The position numbers and the translations under genes are program-made. 64,000 nucleotides of DNA from Leptospira_A soteropolitanensis (GTDB lineage Bacteria; Spirochaetota; Leptospiria; Leptospirales; Leptospiraceae): the NCBI RefSeq assembly GCF_026151335.1, contig NZ_JAMQPP010000011.1. One strand, given 5' to 3'. Positions within the stretch are counted from its first letter, which is position 1. The number at the start of each line of letters is the position of its first letter. The notes under the pieces were generated by a model. The model was not told the origin of the DNA. It was given only the letters and a program-made list of their open reading frames with translations, and searched no databases. Shown here one piece after another: positions 45,104 to 54,717 of this stretch.

Positions 45104-45970
45104 ATGTTATCGAATGGACAAGATGAATTTTATAATTCGATCCTCAGTCGGCAATCCATCCCAGAAACAGTGGTTGGTGGCAAACAAGTGGCCAGTCGGT
45201 TTTTGGAAGAATTGTTTTCTGTTTTATTTTCTGGATACCATTTAGAACGTAACTTTATTTCTAAAGACCAAATCATCGACCAGTTGGAACTCTTTCGCAT
45301 TCGTTGGAAAAATTTACTGGAACCTTATGCGGCTTATGCAGATAAAGAACTTGGTCGCATCGTTGCGTTAGATGATATTTTACATAACTTCGTTGCCAAA
45401 CTTCCTGGCCTCTACCAATGGATGTGGGAAGATGCGGAAGCTGCTTTTTTAGGAGATCCTGCTGCAGAAAGTATCCACGAAGTAATCCTCGCCTATTCAG
45501 GGTTTTATGCCGGTGCTGTCCACAGAGTAGCAAATTATTTTTTTAAGTCTTCTTTGCCTATCTTCCCAAAACTATTATCTCGTGTGGCACATGAAGCAAC
45601 AGGTATTGACATCCATCCAGGTGCTGAAATTGGGCGGGCCTTTTTTATGGATCATGGAACAGGGATTGTGATCGGAGAAACCACACGTATTGCAGACAAT
45701 GTAAAGATTTACCAAGGTGTAACATTAGGTGCCTTATCAGTAAACAAGTCTTTGGCGAAACAAAAACGCCATCCTACGATTAAAGAGGGAGTTGTGATTT
45801 ATGCAGGAGCCACCATTCTCGGTGGGGAAACGGTGATTGGGAAACAATCCATCATCGGAGGGAATGCTTGGATTACCCAAAGCATTCCTCCTTATTCCGT
45901 TGTGTATCAGAAATCAGAAGTGCGAGTCCGAAGTGCTAATGAAATCCAAGGTTTGGATTTCACCATTTGA
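45104..45970 (+). CDS. cysE: Serine O-acetyltransferase (EpsC/SrpH type)
   Basis: 288 residues from ATG 45104. The frame opens at TTG 45038, but the extra 22 residues are hydrophobic and unlike the family. The N-terminal helical domain (~20-150: SRQSIPETVVGG onward, FSGYHLERNF) is the EpsC/SrpH form. The left-handed beta-helix follows: ATGIDIHPGAEIGRAFFMDHGTG, VIGETTRIADNVKIYQGVTLGA, RHPTIKEGVVIYAGATILGG and IGGNAWIT. The catalytic Asp-His pair is in FMDHGTG. It makes O-acetylserine for cysteine synthesis. It converges on the cysteine desulfurase-encapsulin pair with a 1-base gap; srpH-type genes accompany Family 2A encapsulins in other bacteria, which supports a shared sulfur function. Confidence 0.92.
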   Translation: MLSNGQDEFYNSILSRQSIPETVVGGKQVASRFLEELFSVLFSGYHLERNFISKDQIIDQLELFRIRWKNLLEPYAAYADKELGRIVALDDILHNFVAKLPGLYQWMWEDAEAAFLGDPAAESIHEVILAYSGFYAGAVHRVANYFFKSSLPIFPKLLSRVAHEATGIDIHPGAEIGRAFFMDHGTGIVIGETTRIADNVKIYQGVTLGALSVNKSLAKQKRHPTIKEGVVIYAGATILGGETVIGKQSIIGGNAWITQSIPPYSVVYQKSEVRVRSANEIQGLDFTI

Positions 45971-45971
45971 A

Positions 45972-47495
45972 CTAAAGACCGAAACGATTGCGACTTCCTA
46001 ACCCGTACAACACCCGGATGAGTGCATCAATGTCTTCACAAGAATTGTAAAAGGCAAGAGAAGGTCTCACTGTTGATTCCAATCCAAATCTTCTTAAAAT
46101 CGGTTGGGCACAGTGGTGGCCGGCACGCACAGCAATTCCTTCTTCCGCTAATTTTTTTCCAATCTCTTCTGTTTTGAATCCATCAATGACAAAAGACAAC
46201 ACTCCCGCTTTGTCTTTGGCAGTTCCAATCAAATGGAGTCCTGGAACCTTTAACAGTTCTTTGGTGCCATATTCGAATAGATCATGTTCGAAGGCAGAAA
46301 TTTGTTTCATTCCAAATCGGTTCAGATATTCAATGGCAGCGCCAAGTCCTACTGCATCAGCGATGTTACCTGTTCCTGCTTCAAAACGAAACGGTGCTTC
46401 TTGGAAGGTAGTGTGATCAAAGTTGACATCTTTGATCATATTCCCTCCACCTTGCCAAGGAGGCAAACTGTCGAGAATGGATTTTTTTCCGTAAACCACA
46501 CCGATGCCAGTCGGAGCGAAAAGTTTGTGACCACTAAACACAAAAAAGTCGCAATCGATCTCCTGAACGTTCACAGGCATATGGGACACAGACTGAGCTC
46601 CATCCACAATCACAAGGGCTCCTACTTTATGAGCAGACTTTGTCATTTCCTCTACGGGAACCACTGTTCCTAAAGCATTCGAAACTTGTGTGATGGATAC
46701 AATTTTTGTTTTGGAATTTAACAAACGTTCGTATTCGCCTAGAATGATTTGTCCTGAATCATCGACAGGAGCGACTCGTAACTTTGCGCCTTTTTTGGCA
46801 CAGACCATTTGCCAAGGAACAATGTTTGCGTGGTGTTCCAAATGAGTGATGAGAATTTCATCACCAGGTTGGATGTGTTTGTCAGATAAAATATTGGAAA
46901 GTAGATTGATACCTTCTGTAGTTCCTCTGACAAAAACAATTTCTTCTACACTCCCAGCTCCAATAAACCCTTGGACAAGTGACCTAGCTTTTTCATAAGC
47001 ATCGGTGGACCTTGCCGCAAGAGTATGGGCTGCACGATGGATATTGGAATTCTCATGTAAATAAAAATGAGATAATCTTTCGATTACCGAGCTTGGTTTT
47101 TGTGTGGTAGCCGCATTGTCGAGCCAAACCAAGGGTTTCCCATTGACTGTTTCCGTTAGGATCGGAAAATCTCTCCTTGCCGATGCGAGGTTCCCACCAC
47201 CTGACTGAGATAAGCCGATACTTGGGAAAGACTGAAAATCAGAATAGGAAAAACCTGTATCTGTTAATTTTAAGTCTTCTAAATAAGGTAAGGACTCTTT
47301 TGGTAAATTTTGCGAAGGTAAGTCATTTGATGGAAAACCCACTGTAGGAACGTTACTTCCACCAAACGATTGCAAAACTCCAAACATTTCCTTCGCCATT
47401 TTTTCTAATGTTTTTTCATCAGGAAACAACGACGGGGAACCATTGATGAACGAGTCCGGTTTTAATTTTAAAAAACTCGGATTATTTGTATTCAT
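45972..47495 (-). CDS. Cysteine desulfurase (SufS-like) with encapsulin cargo extension
   Basis: 507 residues from ATG 47495, which has GGGA 8 bases upstream; an earlier ATG at 47510 is less likely. Residues 1-106 are a Pro/Ser/Gly/Leu-rich, probably disordered extension absent from housekeeping SufS. The type II desulfurase domain follows: LDNAATTQKP, THLEHHANIVPW (PLP-stacking His), the Schiff-base lysine K324 in FSGHKLFAPTG, and the catalytic C462 in VRAGHHCAQP. It removes sulfur from cysteine as a persulfide, releasing alanine. The start codon lies inside the encapsulin gene (14-base overlap), so the two are translated from one mRNA. In Family 2A systems this enzyme is the shell's cargo, targeted by the N-terminal extension. 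Confidence 0.94.
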   Translation of the reverse strand: MNTNNPSFLKLKPDSFINGSPSLFPDEKTLEKMAKEMFGVLQSFGGSNVPTVGFPSNDLPSQNLPKESLPYLEDLKLTDTGFSYSDFQSFPSIGLSQSGGGNLASARRDFPILTETVNGKPLVWLDNAATTQKPSSVIERLSHFYLHENSNIHRAAHTLAARSTDAYEKARSLVQGFIGAGSVEEIVFVRGTTEGINLLSNILSDKHIQPGDEILITHLEHHANIVPWQMVCAKKGAKLRVAPVDDSGQIILGEYERLLNSKTKIVSITQVSNALGTVVPVEEMTKSAHKVGALVIVDGAQSVSHMPVNVQEIDCDFFVFSGHKLFAPTGIGVVYGKKSILDSLPPWQGGGNMIKDVNFDHTTFQEAPFRFEAGTGNIADAVGLGAAIEYLNRFGMKQISAFEHDLFEYGTKELLKVPGLHLIGTAKDKAGVLSFVIDGFKTEEIGKKLAEEGIAVRAGHHCAQPILRRFGLESTVRPSLAFYNSCEDIDALIRVLYGLGSRNRFGL

Positions 47496-48417
47496 AATAA
47501 TTTCCCACATCTACATTGTCGAGTGCAGCAATCGCATCGTCAGTGAGTATGGCTGCTGAGCAGTAAAGAGAAATCAAATAGGATCCAATTGCTGATCGGT
47601 TAATTCCCATAAAACGAACAGACAGTCCCGGAGTTTGTTCCCCTGGTAGGTTGGATTGATATAAACCCACAACCCCTTGTTTTTTTTCACCAACTCTTAA
47701 GAGTAAAATACTAGAAGTTCCTACAGCTGACTTTGGATTTGTTTCACCATTCACAAGAAGTTTGTCGGTAGGAATGAGTGGTAGCCCTCTCCAAGTTAAA
47801 AATTGTGCACCAAACAGAGTCACTGTGGCCGGTGGAACACCTCTTCTTGTACATTCACGACCGAAAGCAGCAATTGCAAGTGGGTGTGCTAAAAAGAAAG
47901 ATGGTTCTTTCCAAACTTTTGTGATTAAATCATCCAAATCATCAGGGGTAGGAGGTCCTTTGCGAGTGCTAATTCTTTGGTGAGGCGGAACATTTTTTAA
48001 CAATCCATAATCCTCATTATTGATGAGTTCCAATTCTTGTTTTTCTTTTACACTTTCAATGGCGAGTCTAAGTTGTTCATTGATTTGTTCATGTGGGGAA
48101 CTGTATAAATCAGAGACTCTGGTTTGTACATCAAGGATTGTGGAAATTAAACTAAGTGTGTATTCACGAGGTTTTTCTTCGTAGTTAACAAACGTTTCTG
48201 GAAGTTCTTGTTCTCCCTTTTGTCCGCAAAGTACATCCACTTGTGTATTGGATTTCACTCGGTTAACACGAAGGACTCCCGCTTCTAACGGTTTCCAGTC
48301 GAGCAACCTAACTAAAAAACGTGGGGTAGTGGCACCATATTGTGCATTTGTTTTGACTGTATTTGCCAGTTGGCGTGCTGCTAAATCGCCTAAAGCGTGC
48401 TGTGTTTGTTCTGCCAT
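47482..48417 (-). CDS. srpI: Family 2A encapsulin shell protein
   Basis: 311 residues with the HK97 phage-capsid fold of Family 2A encapsulins. The sequence follows SrpI along its length: GDLAARQLANTVKT, TPRFLVRLLDWKPLEAGVLR, SDLYSSPHEQINEQLRL, KERQ/KEKQELELIN, PTPDDLDDLITKVWKEPSFF, FGAQFLTWRGLPLIP and GLSVRFMGINRSAI, ending in YYEYK. There is no cyclic-nucleotide-binding insert, so it is 2A and not 2B. Such proteins self-assemble into ~24-nm T=1 icosahedral cages around a cysteine desulfurase. AGAGG lies 6 bases before the ATG. It is first in an operon with the desulfurase; the 139-base upstream gap carries no recognised regulator site. Confidence 0.95.
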   Translation of the reverse strand: MAEQTQHALGDLAARQLANTVKTNAQYGATTPRFLVRLLDWKPLEAGVLRVNRVKSNTQVDVLCGQKGEQELPETFVNYEEKPREYTLSLISTILDVQTRVSDLYSSPHEQINEQLRLAIESVKEKQELELINNEDYGLLKNVPPHQRISTRKGPPTPDDLDDLITKVWKEPSFFLAHPLAIAAFGRECTRRGVPPATVTLFGAQFLTWRGLPLIPTDKLLVNGETNPKSAVGTSSILLLRVGEKKQGVVGLYQSNLPGEQTPGLSVRFMGINRSAIGSYLISLYCSAAILTDDAIAALDNVDVGNYYEYK

Positions 48418-48556
48418 AAATGACCTCTTTTTTGGAAATGGATCATTTACGATAAATTTCTTTCGATACCCCGAAAACGAGAATCGATAGGATCAATGAA
48501 AATAGAGTTAAGTTTTGTGTGGTATATTGTGAAAGTTGATCAGTAGACTAAGCAAT

Positions 48557-51500
48557 TTAATCCAATCGGAGCCATTGTTTTATCTTTTCGGCAATCGTTT
48601 TTAAAACAACAGGTTTGGATATGTAATCGTTCATTCCACTTTCCAGGCAACGTTCTTCTTCACCTGACAGAATACCGGCGGTGAGTGCAATGATCGGAAC
48701 CATTTTCCCATTGGCTAATTTTCTGATTTCTTTGGTCGCATCGTAGCCGTTCATTTCTGGCATCTGTACATCCATTAATACCAATTGTGGTTCTGTTTGA
48801 ATAAAATTTTCTACTGCTAAGACTCCGTTCTCAGCTTCGATGATGATGGTTCCGGGTAAAGATTTTTGAACAATTGCTTTCGTTAACATCATGTTTACGG
48901 GATTATCTTCTACAATCATAATCTTGATTTTTTCATTGGTCAAGATGGGAGAGACTGGTTCATAAGCGGTTGTTAATACTTCTTGGTTTTTTCCAGAAAC
49001 GAGTTTGTCCAAACTCTCATACAAAATATTGGTTTGAATTGGTTTTAAAAGAATAGATTGTATGCCGAGTTCCTTCCCGCGTTTGTAAATGCTTTCATCA
49101 TTGGAAGACGTATGAAGAGATAAAAATGGTTTTCTTAAGTTGTTTGTTTTGATCGTTTTTAAAAGATTTTCTAGGAAATCTAATCCATTCATTTCTGGCA
49201 TGTTAAAATCGGAGATCACTACGTCGTATAGATTGCCAGAGGAAATTGTATTGAGTGCCTCCTGTGCGTTTCGAAACCCATCAACTTGGATTCCTTTGTA
49301 ATTTAACATCTCTCGGATCACAAGTAAGTTGGTTTCATTATCATCTAAAACTAATACTTTTTTGATTTCTTTTAGTTCTGGTTCTATGTTTCTTTCGTTA
49401 TCGGCAAGGGTAGTGATTTTGAAGAAAAACCGAGATCCTTGGTCTCGTTCTGATTCCAATTCCATTTTTGAATCAAATAAATTTAATAATTTACTAGAAA
49501 TGGATAATCCTAAACCGGTTCCACCAAACTGCCGTGTTGTGGAAGTATCTGCTTGAGAGAATACTTCGAAAATTTTCTCTCTATTTTCCGGGCTAATACC
49601 AATTCCTGTGTCAATTACTTCGAAAAGAAATTCGTATTCGTTCTGGCCTTTTGGTTCTGCAGAGATTTTGATTTGAATTTCCCCTTTTAAGGTGAACTTT
49701 AGCGCATTACCTATTAAATTTAAAAGGATTTGTCGTAACCTAAGGGAATCGACGAATATATTTCTGGGAACTTTGGGTGAAATGTTTAGTATGAGTTCTA
49801 AACCTTTTTCGTATGCTTTGTGTTTAACGATCTCTGCAATTTGATGGAGTAAGTCATAGATATTAACACGCTCCTTATAAAGTTCCATTTTCCCGGATTC
49901 AATTTTGGAAAAATCTAAAATGTCATTGATGAGGTCGAGTAGGGAACTTGCTGAAAGATATACAGTTTCCATGTATTTTCTTTGTACTTGGCTAAGTTCT
50001 GTACGCATGAGTAAGTCTGAGAAACCAATGACACCATTGAGCGGAGTTCGGATCTCATGACTCATATTGGCAAGGAAATCCGACTTTGCCTGGGAAGCTT
50101 TTTCTGCATTTTCTCTGGCAACTATTAGATCTTTTTCGAGTAACTTTCGTTCGGTGATATCTGTATGGGTTCCAATCATCCGAAGTGGTTTACCATCTTC
50201 TGTCCATTCAATGACTTTCCCGCGGTCTAAAATCCATTTATAGGATCCATCTTTACATAACATGCGATGTTCATTTACATAAACCGCAGTTTCACCATTA
50301 AAATGTTTATCTAAATCGGCAAAATAATTTTCTTTATCTACCGGGTGGACTCTCGATTCCCATTCTGATATATCAGTGCCAATTTCTTCTTCAGAATAAC
50401 CTAACATGTTTTTCCATTGGTTGGAAAAGAAAACTTTGTTTGTGATGGCATTCCAATCCCAGATTCCATCTCCTGATCCTTCCAAAGCAAATTGCCAACG
50501 GCTTTCGCTGGCACGTAATGCCTCTTCGGTGGCTTTGTGCGCTGAAATATCGATACCTATCCCAAGGTAACCTGTGATTTTGCCATCTTTGTTTTTGGTA
50601 GCAGTGATTACTAGTTGGACAGGAAATTCCGTTTTATCTTTACGCACATAAGTCCACTCTCGTGAGTCATATTCACCTAACTTCGCTTTATGGATAAATG
50701 TATTAAACCCTGATATGGGAATTCCAAATTCACTTGTCAAGGCAGCGGAACGGGCTTCGATTTCTTCCTTTTTATGAAAAATCGCAAGTGTCGTTTTGCC
50801 AATAATCTCTTCGGCATCATATCTTAAATGGTATTCGGCACCTTTGTTAAAATGAGTAATGATTCCATTCGTGTCAGAACCGATAATGGTTACATGAGTG
50901 GTCGCATCCAAAATGGTTTCTAGTTTTGAAAGTGCATCTTCTCTTTGTTTGTCTAGGGTTACGTTTTTAGTGATATCTTGAAAACTTCCAAAAACACGGA
51001 TACATTTTCCATCTTTAAATACAGAGTGTCCGATAGCCCTTACCCATTTGATTTTTCCCAAATTGGTTTTGATTTGTAAAACCAAATCGTAGGATCTACC
51101 TTCCGTTACGGCTTTGTTGAAAGCCTCTAATAACATTTGTTTGTGGTCTTCTAATGGATAAAAATCGAATGCAGTTTTTAGATCTGGAATATAATCATCT
51201 GGAACTTCATGGATTCTTTTTGTCTCTTTGGCCCAAAATAGAGTGTTGTTAACAAGATCAACATCCCAGGCTCCGACGTTGGCAGCAGCATTGGTTTCTT
51301 CGAATAAAAGTTTAATACTCGCAAGCTCATCTCGTTGTTTGATAACTTCTAATTCTTTATCTTTTCTTTTTGTGATATCGATTAGATAAGAAATTTTTTC
51401 TGTAGGTATGGAATTGAAATAACTAACAACACTATAAACGGAAACATAAATGTAAGCACCGTCCTGTTTTCGAAATCGAAATTCCCTTTGGTAAGTGTTT

Positions 51501-52051
51501 GATTTATTTTTTAAATGCTCTTTTTCTTCGGAAATAGCTCTTTCTTTATCATCCGGGTGAATGAGATCATCCGGCTTTAACATCCCTTTTTTAAAGTCAC
51601 CGGTTTGGTATCCCAAGTTTAAAGAAACATTCGGTGACACATAGGTTGTTACAAACTCCGTATCAAATTGATAACGAAAAATAACATACGGACCACTATC
51701 CAAAATTACATTTTCTATATTAAAGTTTGGTTCTCCGCGGAGAATGACTCCTGGTTTGTTTTTGAATTCTATATACCTTCCCGAAATTCGAAATGGGTTC
51801 CCGAGAAGGCTTGTAGTGAATTGGAAAGGAGTCCTTTTGGCCAAAGTTTCTTGGCATAAATTCACGAGAATCAGTGCATCCCTGGGAGAGATGTGAAGGT
51901 CGTTAATATGTTTTCCAACGGAAATGGAATCAGGTGGCAGAAAAAGATTCGGAGAGGTGCGAGAAAATTGAATTTCTAAAAATGGATCCAGGTAGATTAG
52001 GAATTCGTCAAAACTCTCCACTATGGATTGGTAGTTGAAACTTTCTGCCAT
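48557..52051 (-). CDS. Hybrid histidine kinase: multiple PAS, HisKA, HATPase, two receivers
   Basis: 1164 residues with no transmembrane segment, so a cytoplasmic sensor. PAS/PAC units cover ~115-230, 245-365, 380-505 and 515-640 (closing motifs SYLIDITKRK, FGSFQDITKN, YLGIGIDISAH, MIGTHTDITER). HisKA has the phospho-acceptor H665 in ANMSHEIRTPLN. HATPase: NLIGNALKFT, DTGIGI and GGTGLGLSI. Receiver 1 (~897-1015) has D948 in VISDFNMPEMNG, receiver 2 (~1043-1160) D1094 in VLMDVQMPEMNG. No HPt domain is present, so a separate phosphotransfer protein is needed. The motif AAGTGACATAAC lies 6 bases before its ATG and no ribosome site is visible there. No partner regulator is adjacent; an encapsulin link through neighbourhood is weak. 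Confidence 0.94.
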   Translation of the reverse strand: MAESFNYQSIVESFDEFLIYLDPFLEIQFSRTSPNLFLPPDSISVGKHINDLHISPRDALILVNLCQETLAKRTPFQFTTSLLGNPFRISGRYIEFKNKPGVILRGEPNFNIENVILDSGPYVIFRYQFDTEFVTTYVSPNVSLNLGYQTGDFKKGMLKPDDLIHPDDKERAISEEKEHLKNKSNTYQREFRFRKQDGAYIYVSVYSVVSYFNSIPTEKISYLIDITKRKDKELEVIKQRDELASIKLLFEETNAAANVGAWDVDLVNNTLFWAKETKRIHEVPDDYIPDLKTAFDFYPLEDHKQMLLEAFNKAVTEGRSYDLVLQIKTNLGKIKWVRAIGHSVFKDGKCIRVFGSFQDITKNVTLDKQREDALSKLETILDATTHVTIIGSDTNGIITHFNKGAEYHLRYDAEEIIGKTTLAIFHKKEEIEARSAALTSEFGIPISGFNTFIHKAKLGEYDSREWTYVRKDKTEFPVQLVITATKNKDGKITGYLGIGIDISAHKATEEALRASESRWQFALEGSGDGIWDWNAITNKVFFSNQWKNMLGYSEEEIGTDISEWESRVHPVDKENYFADLDKHFNGETAVYVNEHRMLCKDGSYKWILDRGKVIEWTEDGKPLRMIGTHTDITERKLLEKDLIVARENAEKASQAKSDFLANMSHEIRTPLNGVIGFSDLLMRTELSQVQRKYMETVYLSASSLLDLINDILDFSKIESGKMELYKERVNIYDLLHQIAEIVKHKAYEKGLELILNISPKVPRNIFVDSLRLRQILLNLIGNALKFTLKGEIQIKISAEPKGQNEYEFLFEVIDTGIGISPENREKIFEVFSQADTSTTRQFGGTGLGLSISSKLLNLFDSKMELESERDQGSRFFFKITTLADNERNIEPELKEIKKVLVLDDNETNLLVIREMLNYKGIQVDGFRNAQEALNTISSGNLYDVVISDFNMPEMNGLDFLENLLKTIKTNNLRKPFLSLHTSSNDESIYKRGKELGIQSILLKPIQTNILYESLDKLVSGKNQEVLTTAYEPVSPILTNEKIKIMIVEDNPVNMMLTKAIVQKSLPGTIIIEAENGVLAVENFIQTEPQLVLMDVQMPEMNGYDATKEIRKLANGKMVPIIALTAGILSGEEERCLESGMNDYISKPVVLKTIAEKIKQWLRLD

Positions 52052-52056
52052 GAATT

Positions 52057-52068
52057 GTTATGTCACTT
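52057..52068 (-). promoter_or_regulatory. AAGTGACATAAC upstream of the hybrid kinase
   Basis: On the minus strand this matches 11 of 12 bases of the 12-mer found at 27506, 27535 and 54718. It lies in the 44-base divergent gap, 6 bases before the kinase start, where a ribosome site would be expected. Confidence 0.35.
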
Positions 52069-52095
52069 GACCAAAACGATTGGTTCTAAAGAATA

Positions 52096-54717
52096 ATGGA
52101 TACGATGATGAATCGCCTGTCACTTTCTATTTTTCTTCTGTGTATTTTCGCATTTCCTATGGGAAATCTGATGAGCCAAACCCAAAGAAATCATGGTTGG
52201 GTGGTTTCGGGAAATTCCTCCAAACTCCTCATCCAAGGAAAAGAAATTTTAAATGCCAGAGATGATTTTCGATTCAAAGCACCTGAGGGTATGAATCAAA
52301 TCCAGGAAATCGATTATTATCTAATGTTAGGAGAATATTATCTACGAAAAAAAGATAAAGTAGGAATTGCCAATATCCTCTACGATCTTCGTACTAAAAA
52401 AGGTGAATATGCCTTTGCCGATTCGTTACTCACTTCTTTATGGAAACAGTCACAATCCGAAGAAGTGCAAGCGATTAAAATCCTTGATACCTACATTCAA
52501 AAAGAACCCAATACATACTTTCGTAACCTAGCAAAAAATATGCGAACCAACCTTTTTCAAACAGGGGAAGATGAAAAAAAATCTATGGTCCGCATGGATT
52601 GTCAAAAAAACAAACCTTACTATTCTTTATGCCGAGTTTTTCGATTACAATATTATATTGATCTTCCTTCCGGCAAAGAGAAGGAAATGCATAAACATTT
52701 TGTGAATATTATGCGTGTCAGTTCTCCTTTTTTTGAAGACCCTAATTTGGAATGGATTCCTCTTCTGGATCGGATAGACGAAGATCTTCCCGCCAAACTT
52801 TCCTTTCTTGGATTTGCCAGAGAAGGAATTCATCTGCAAAAAATGATGATGGATCTGGAAAAGATCACAGACGGGTTTATCAGTGAAAATTCAAACGAAC
52901 GAATGGCATTTTTTCAAATACTTTCGGGAGATTATGCCGGAGCGGAAGAGTCACTTTTGAATTTTCTGAAATTAGCAAAGGGCAAAAAGACTTCCATTCT
53001 AAATAGAGTCTATGTAAAGTTAGGTGCACTTGCTTATTTGCAAAAAGATTATAAAAAATCTTTGGATTATTACCTGAAATTGGATTTAACGAACTGGTCA
53101 GCCGATATTCATCATCCCTATTTGAACGAACCAATGTCGATCAGTGGAGTTAAGGATTTAATTTCTGTTTCATTGTATAAGGTAAATGGAGCTGACGCTG
53201 CCCTTAAAGCATTACAAAAAATCAAAGATCCTGAGAAACTAACAGAAGCAGATATCTGGCCTAAACTAAGAATTTCACAAATGTTAATGGATCAAAATCC
53301 AGAACTATCATCACGAATGACTGATGAAATCATTTATATGGCTCAGGAAAAAAAATGGAGAAGGTTAGAATATGCCGCTACTGTTTTGCAAGGGTATAAT
53401 CAAATTTATAGAAAGGAATTTCGAAAATCCACAATTGAGCTAACAAAGAGTAGGGGGATTTTGGATGAAGAAAATGCATTTTATGCAGCAGAGTTCCTTC
53501 GTAATTTTGGGTTTGTATTTGCTCATACAGCTTCCGGCAAAAAAGGTCCAGTGAATGGAAACATTCGTGATGGTGTTTCTGATTATCTACAAAACAATCT
53601 TTATGAAGATTTGTATTATATTCGTAATTACAGACCCTTGGCTTTTTCAACCGATTTGTTTTTTGAATATGCCCTAAGTCATTTGCGAGATGATAACGAT
53701 GTTTGGGGGCTTTTGGATTCCGTTTATAAATACAATGCAGTAAAATGGACCCGCAGTTTAAAGGGGAGTCCTCATTCTTTATTTCAAATTCAATTTGTTG
53801 ATAAACAATTTCAATATCTCTCTGGTTTTTCCACAACAAGAGAATCCAAGTTCTTTGATTCGACTTATGCCGATAGCCGCGAAACGGAAAGCCAAATCCA
53901 AAGAAAAAGCGAAGAAGAGTCTGTTCGCAATTTAGAATCTGCAAAACATCCCACAGTAATTTTATTGCCATACAAAGAAGAGTTTTATCTTTTCACTTTT
54001 AATCCTAGAGAATCTAGAAGAAACCAACTGACTTGGAAAGTCATTCGTTCCCAGAGGCCTGACACATCGGAAGCCATTGACTCTGTACGGGAGTTGGTTA
54101 GTTCCAATAAAGATACGGAAACGGTTCAAATTTATTTGAATGAATCTGGGGCAAGTCTTATGCGATCTCTCAAAAAAGAAATGAAAGAGACGGGGTTTAC
54201 ATTTTTCTTTTCACTCCAACCTGGTTCCGATCCTCAAAAACCGTTAAACACGTTTTCTTGGAAATGTCCACAAAACATGCGTTCTTTAGGTGGGAAAGGA
54301 ATGAATTTAGTGGATACCGCTTATTTCGAAGGTTCACGCATCTTAAAAGAAAAAGAAAGACTCCACCTTTGGGATTTTTCTGCAAATGCAAGTCCTTTAA
54401 ACTCCGTGACTAATCTTTCTTGGTCTTGTAAATCTGATCTTGGATCTTTCGAAGAAATACCATTTTTAAAATTATTCCGTCGGATTGACTATCGAACTGT
54501 TCCACGGATGGTTGTTTACACCGAACGTGTGGTTGGCAAATCCTTTGCCGATTACTCTTGGCATTACCAATGGCTGCATTTTTGGTTTCGTTCGGGGACA
54601 AAAAAAATCGGATACCTCCCAACCCTTCCTGTTTTGGATGCGGCCTCTGTCTCAGGCCTTGCCGATCCTTCACGTTATCAAGACGAAGGTGTTTGGATCC
54701 ATGCCACCCCGCAATAA
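52096..54717 (+). CDS. Secreted TPR protein with degenerate CHAT-like C-terminus
   Basis: 873 residues. LSLSIFLLCIFAFPMGNLMS is a signal peptide. Residues ~50-520 are helical, with several TPR-like units (AYLQKDYKKSLDYYLKLDL, YAATVLQGYNQIYRKEFRKS). From ~600 the pattern HPTVILLPYKEEFYLFTF, then a long strand-helix alternation ending in YQWLHFWFRSG, resembles the CHAT caspase-like domain that often follows TPRs. The His and Cys of an active CHAT site are not found (RLHLWDFSANASP is where a His-Gly would be expected), so it would be inactive. The CHAT call is an inference from layout. Divergent from the hybrid kinase gene with only 44 bases between starts. Confidence 0.6.
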   Translation: MDTMMNRLSLSIFLLCIFAFPMGNLMSQTQRNHGWVVSGNSSKLLIQGKEILNARDDFRFKAPEGMNQIQEIDYYLMLGEYYLRKKDKVGIANILYDLRTKKGEYAFADSLLTSLWKQSQSEEVQAIKILDTYIQKEPNTYFRNLAKNMRTNLFQTGEDEKKSMVRMDCQKNKPYYSLCRVFRLQYYIDLPSGKEKEMHKHFVNIMRVSSPFFEDPNLEWIPLLDRIDEDLPAKLSFLGFAREGIHLQKMMMDLEKITDGFISENSNERMAFFQILSGDYAGAEESLLNFLKLAKGKKTSILNRVYVKLGALAYLQKDYKKSLDYYLKLDLTNWSADIHHPYLNEPMSISGVKDLISVSLYKVNGADAALKALQKIKDPEKLTEADIWPKLRISQMLMDQNPELSSRMTDEIIYMAQEKKWRRLEYAATVLQGYNQIYRKEFRKSTIELTKSRGILDEENAFYAAEFLRNFGFVFAHTASGKKGPVNGNIRDGVSDYLQNNLYEDLYYIRNYRPLAFSTDLFFEYALSHLRDDNDVWGLLDSVYKYNAVKWTRSLKGSPHSLFQIQFVDKQFQYLSGFSTTRESKFFDSTYADSRETESQIQRKSEEESVRNLESAKHPTVILLPYKEEFYLFTFNPRESRRNQLTWKVIRSQRPDTSEAIDSVRELVSSNKDTETVQIYLNESGASLMRSLKKEMKETGFTFFFSLQPGSDPQKPLNTFSWKCPQNMRSLGGKGMNLVDTAYFEGSRILKEKERLHLWDFSANASPLNSVTNLSWSCKSDLGSFEEIPFLKLFRRIDYRTVPRMVVYTERVVGKSFADYSWHYQWLHFWFRSGTKKIGYLPTLPVLDAASVSGLADPSRYQDEGVWIHATPQ

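Noticed and set aside
53378..53971. A 197-codon minus-strand frame inside the TPR/CHAT gene
   Set aside because: It is fully antisense to a plus-strand gene with a signal peptide and coherent helical repeats, and its translation is Cys/His/Asn-rich without any motif.
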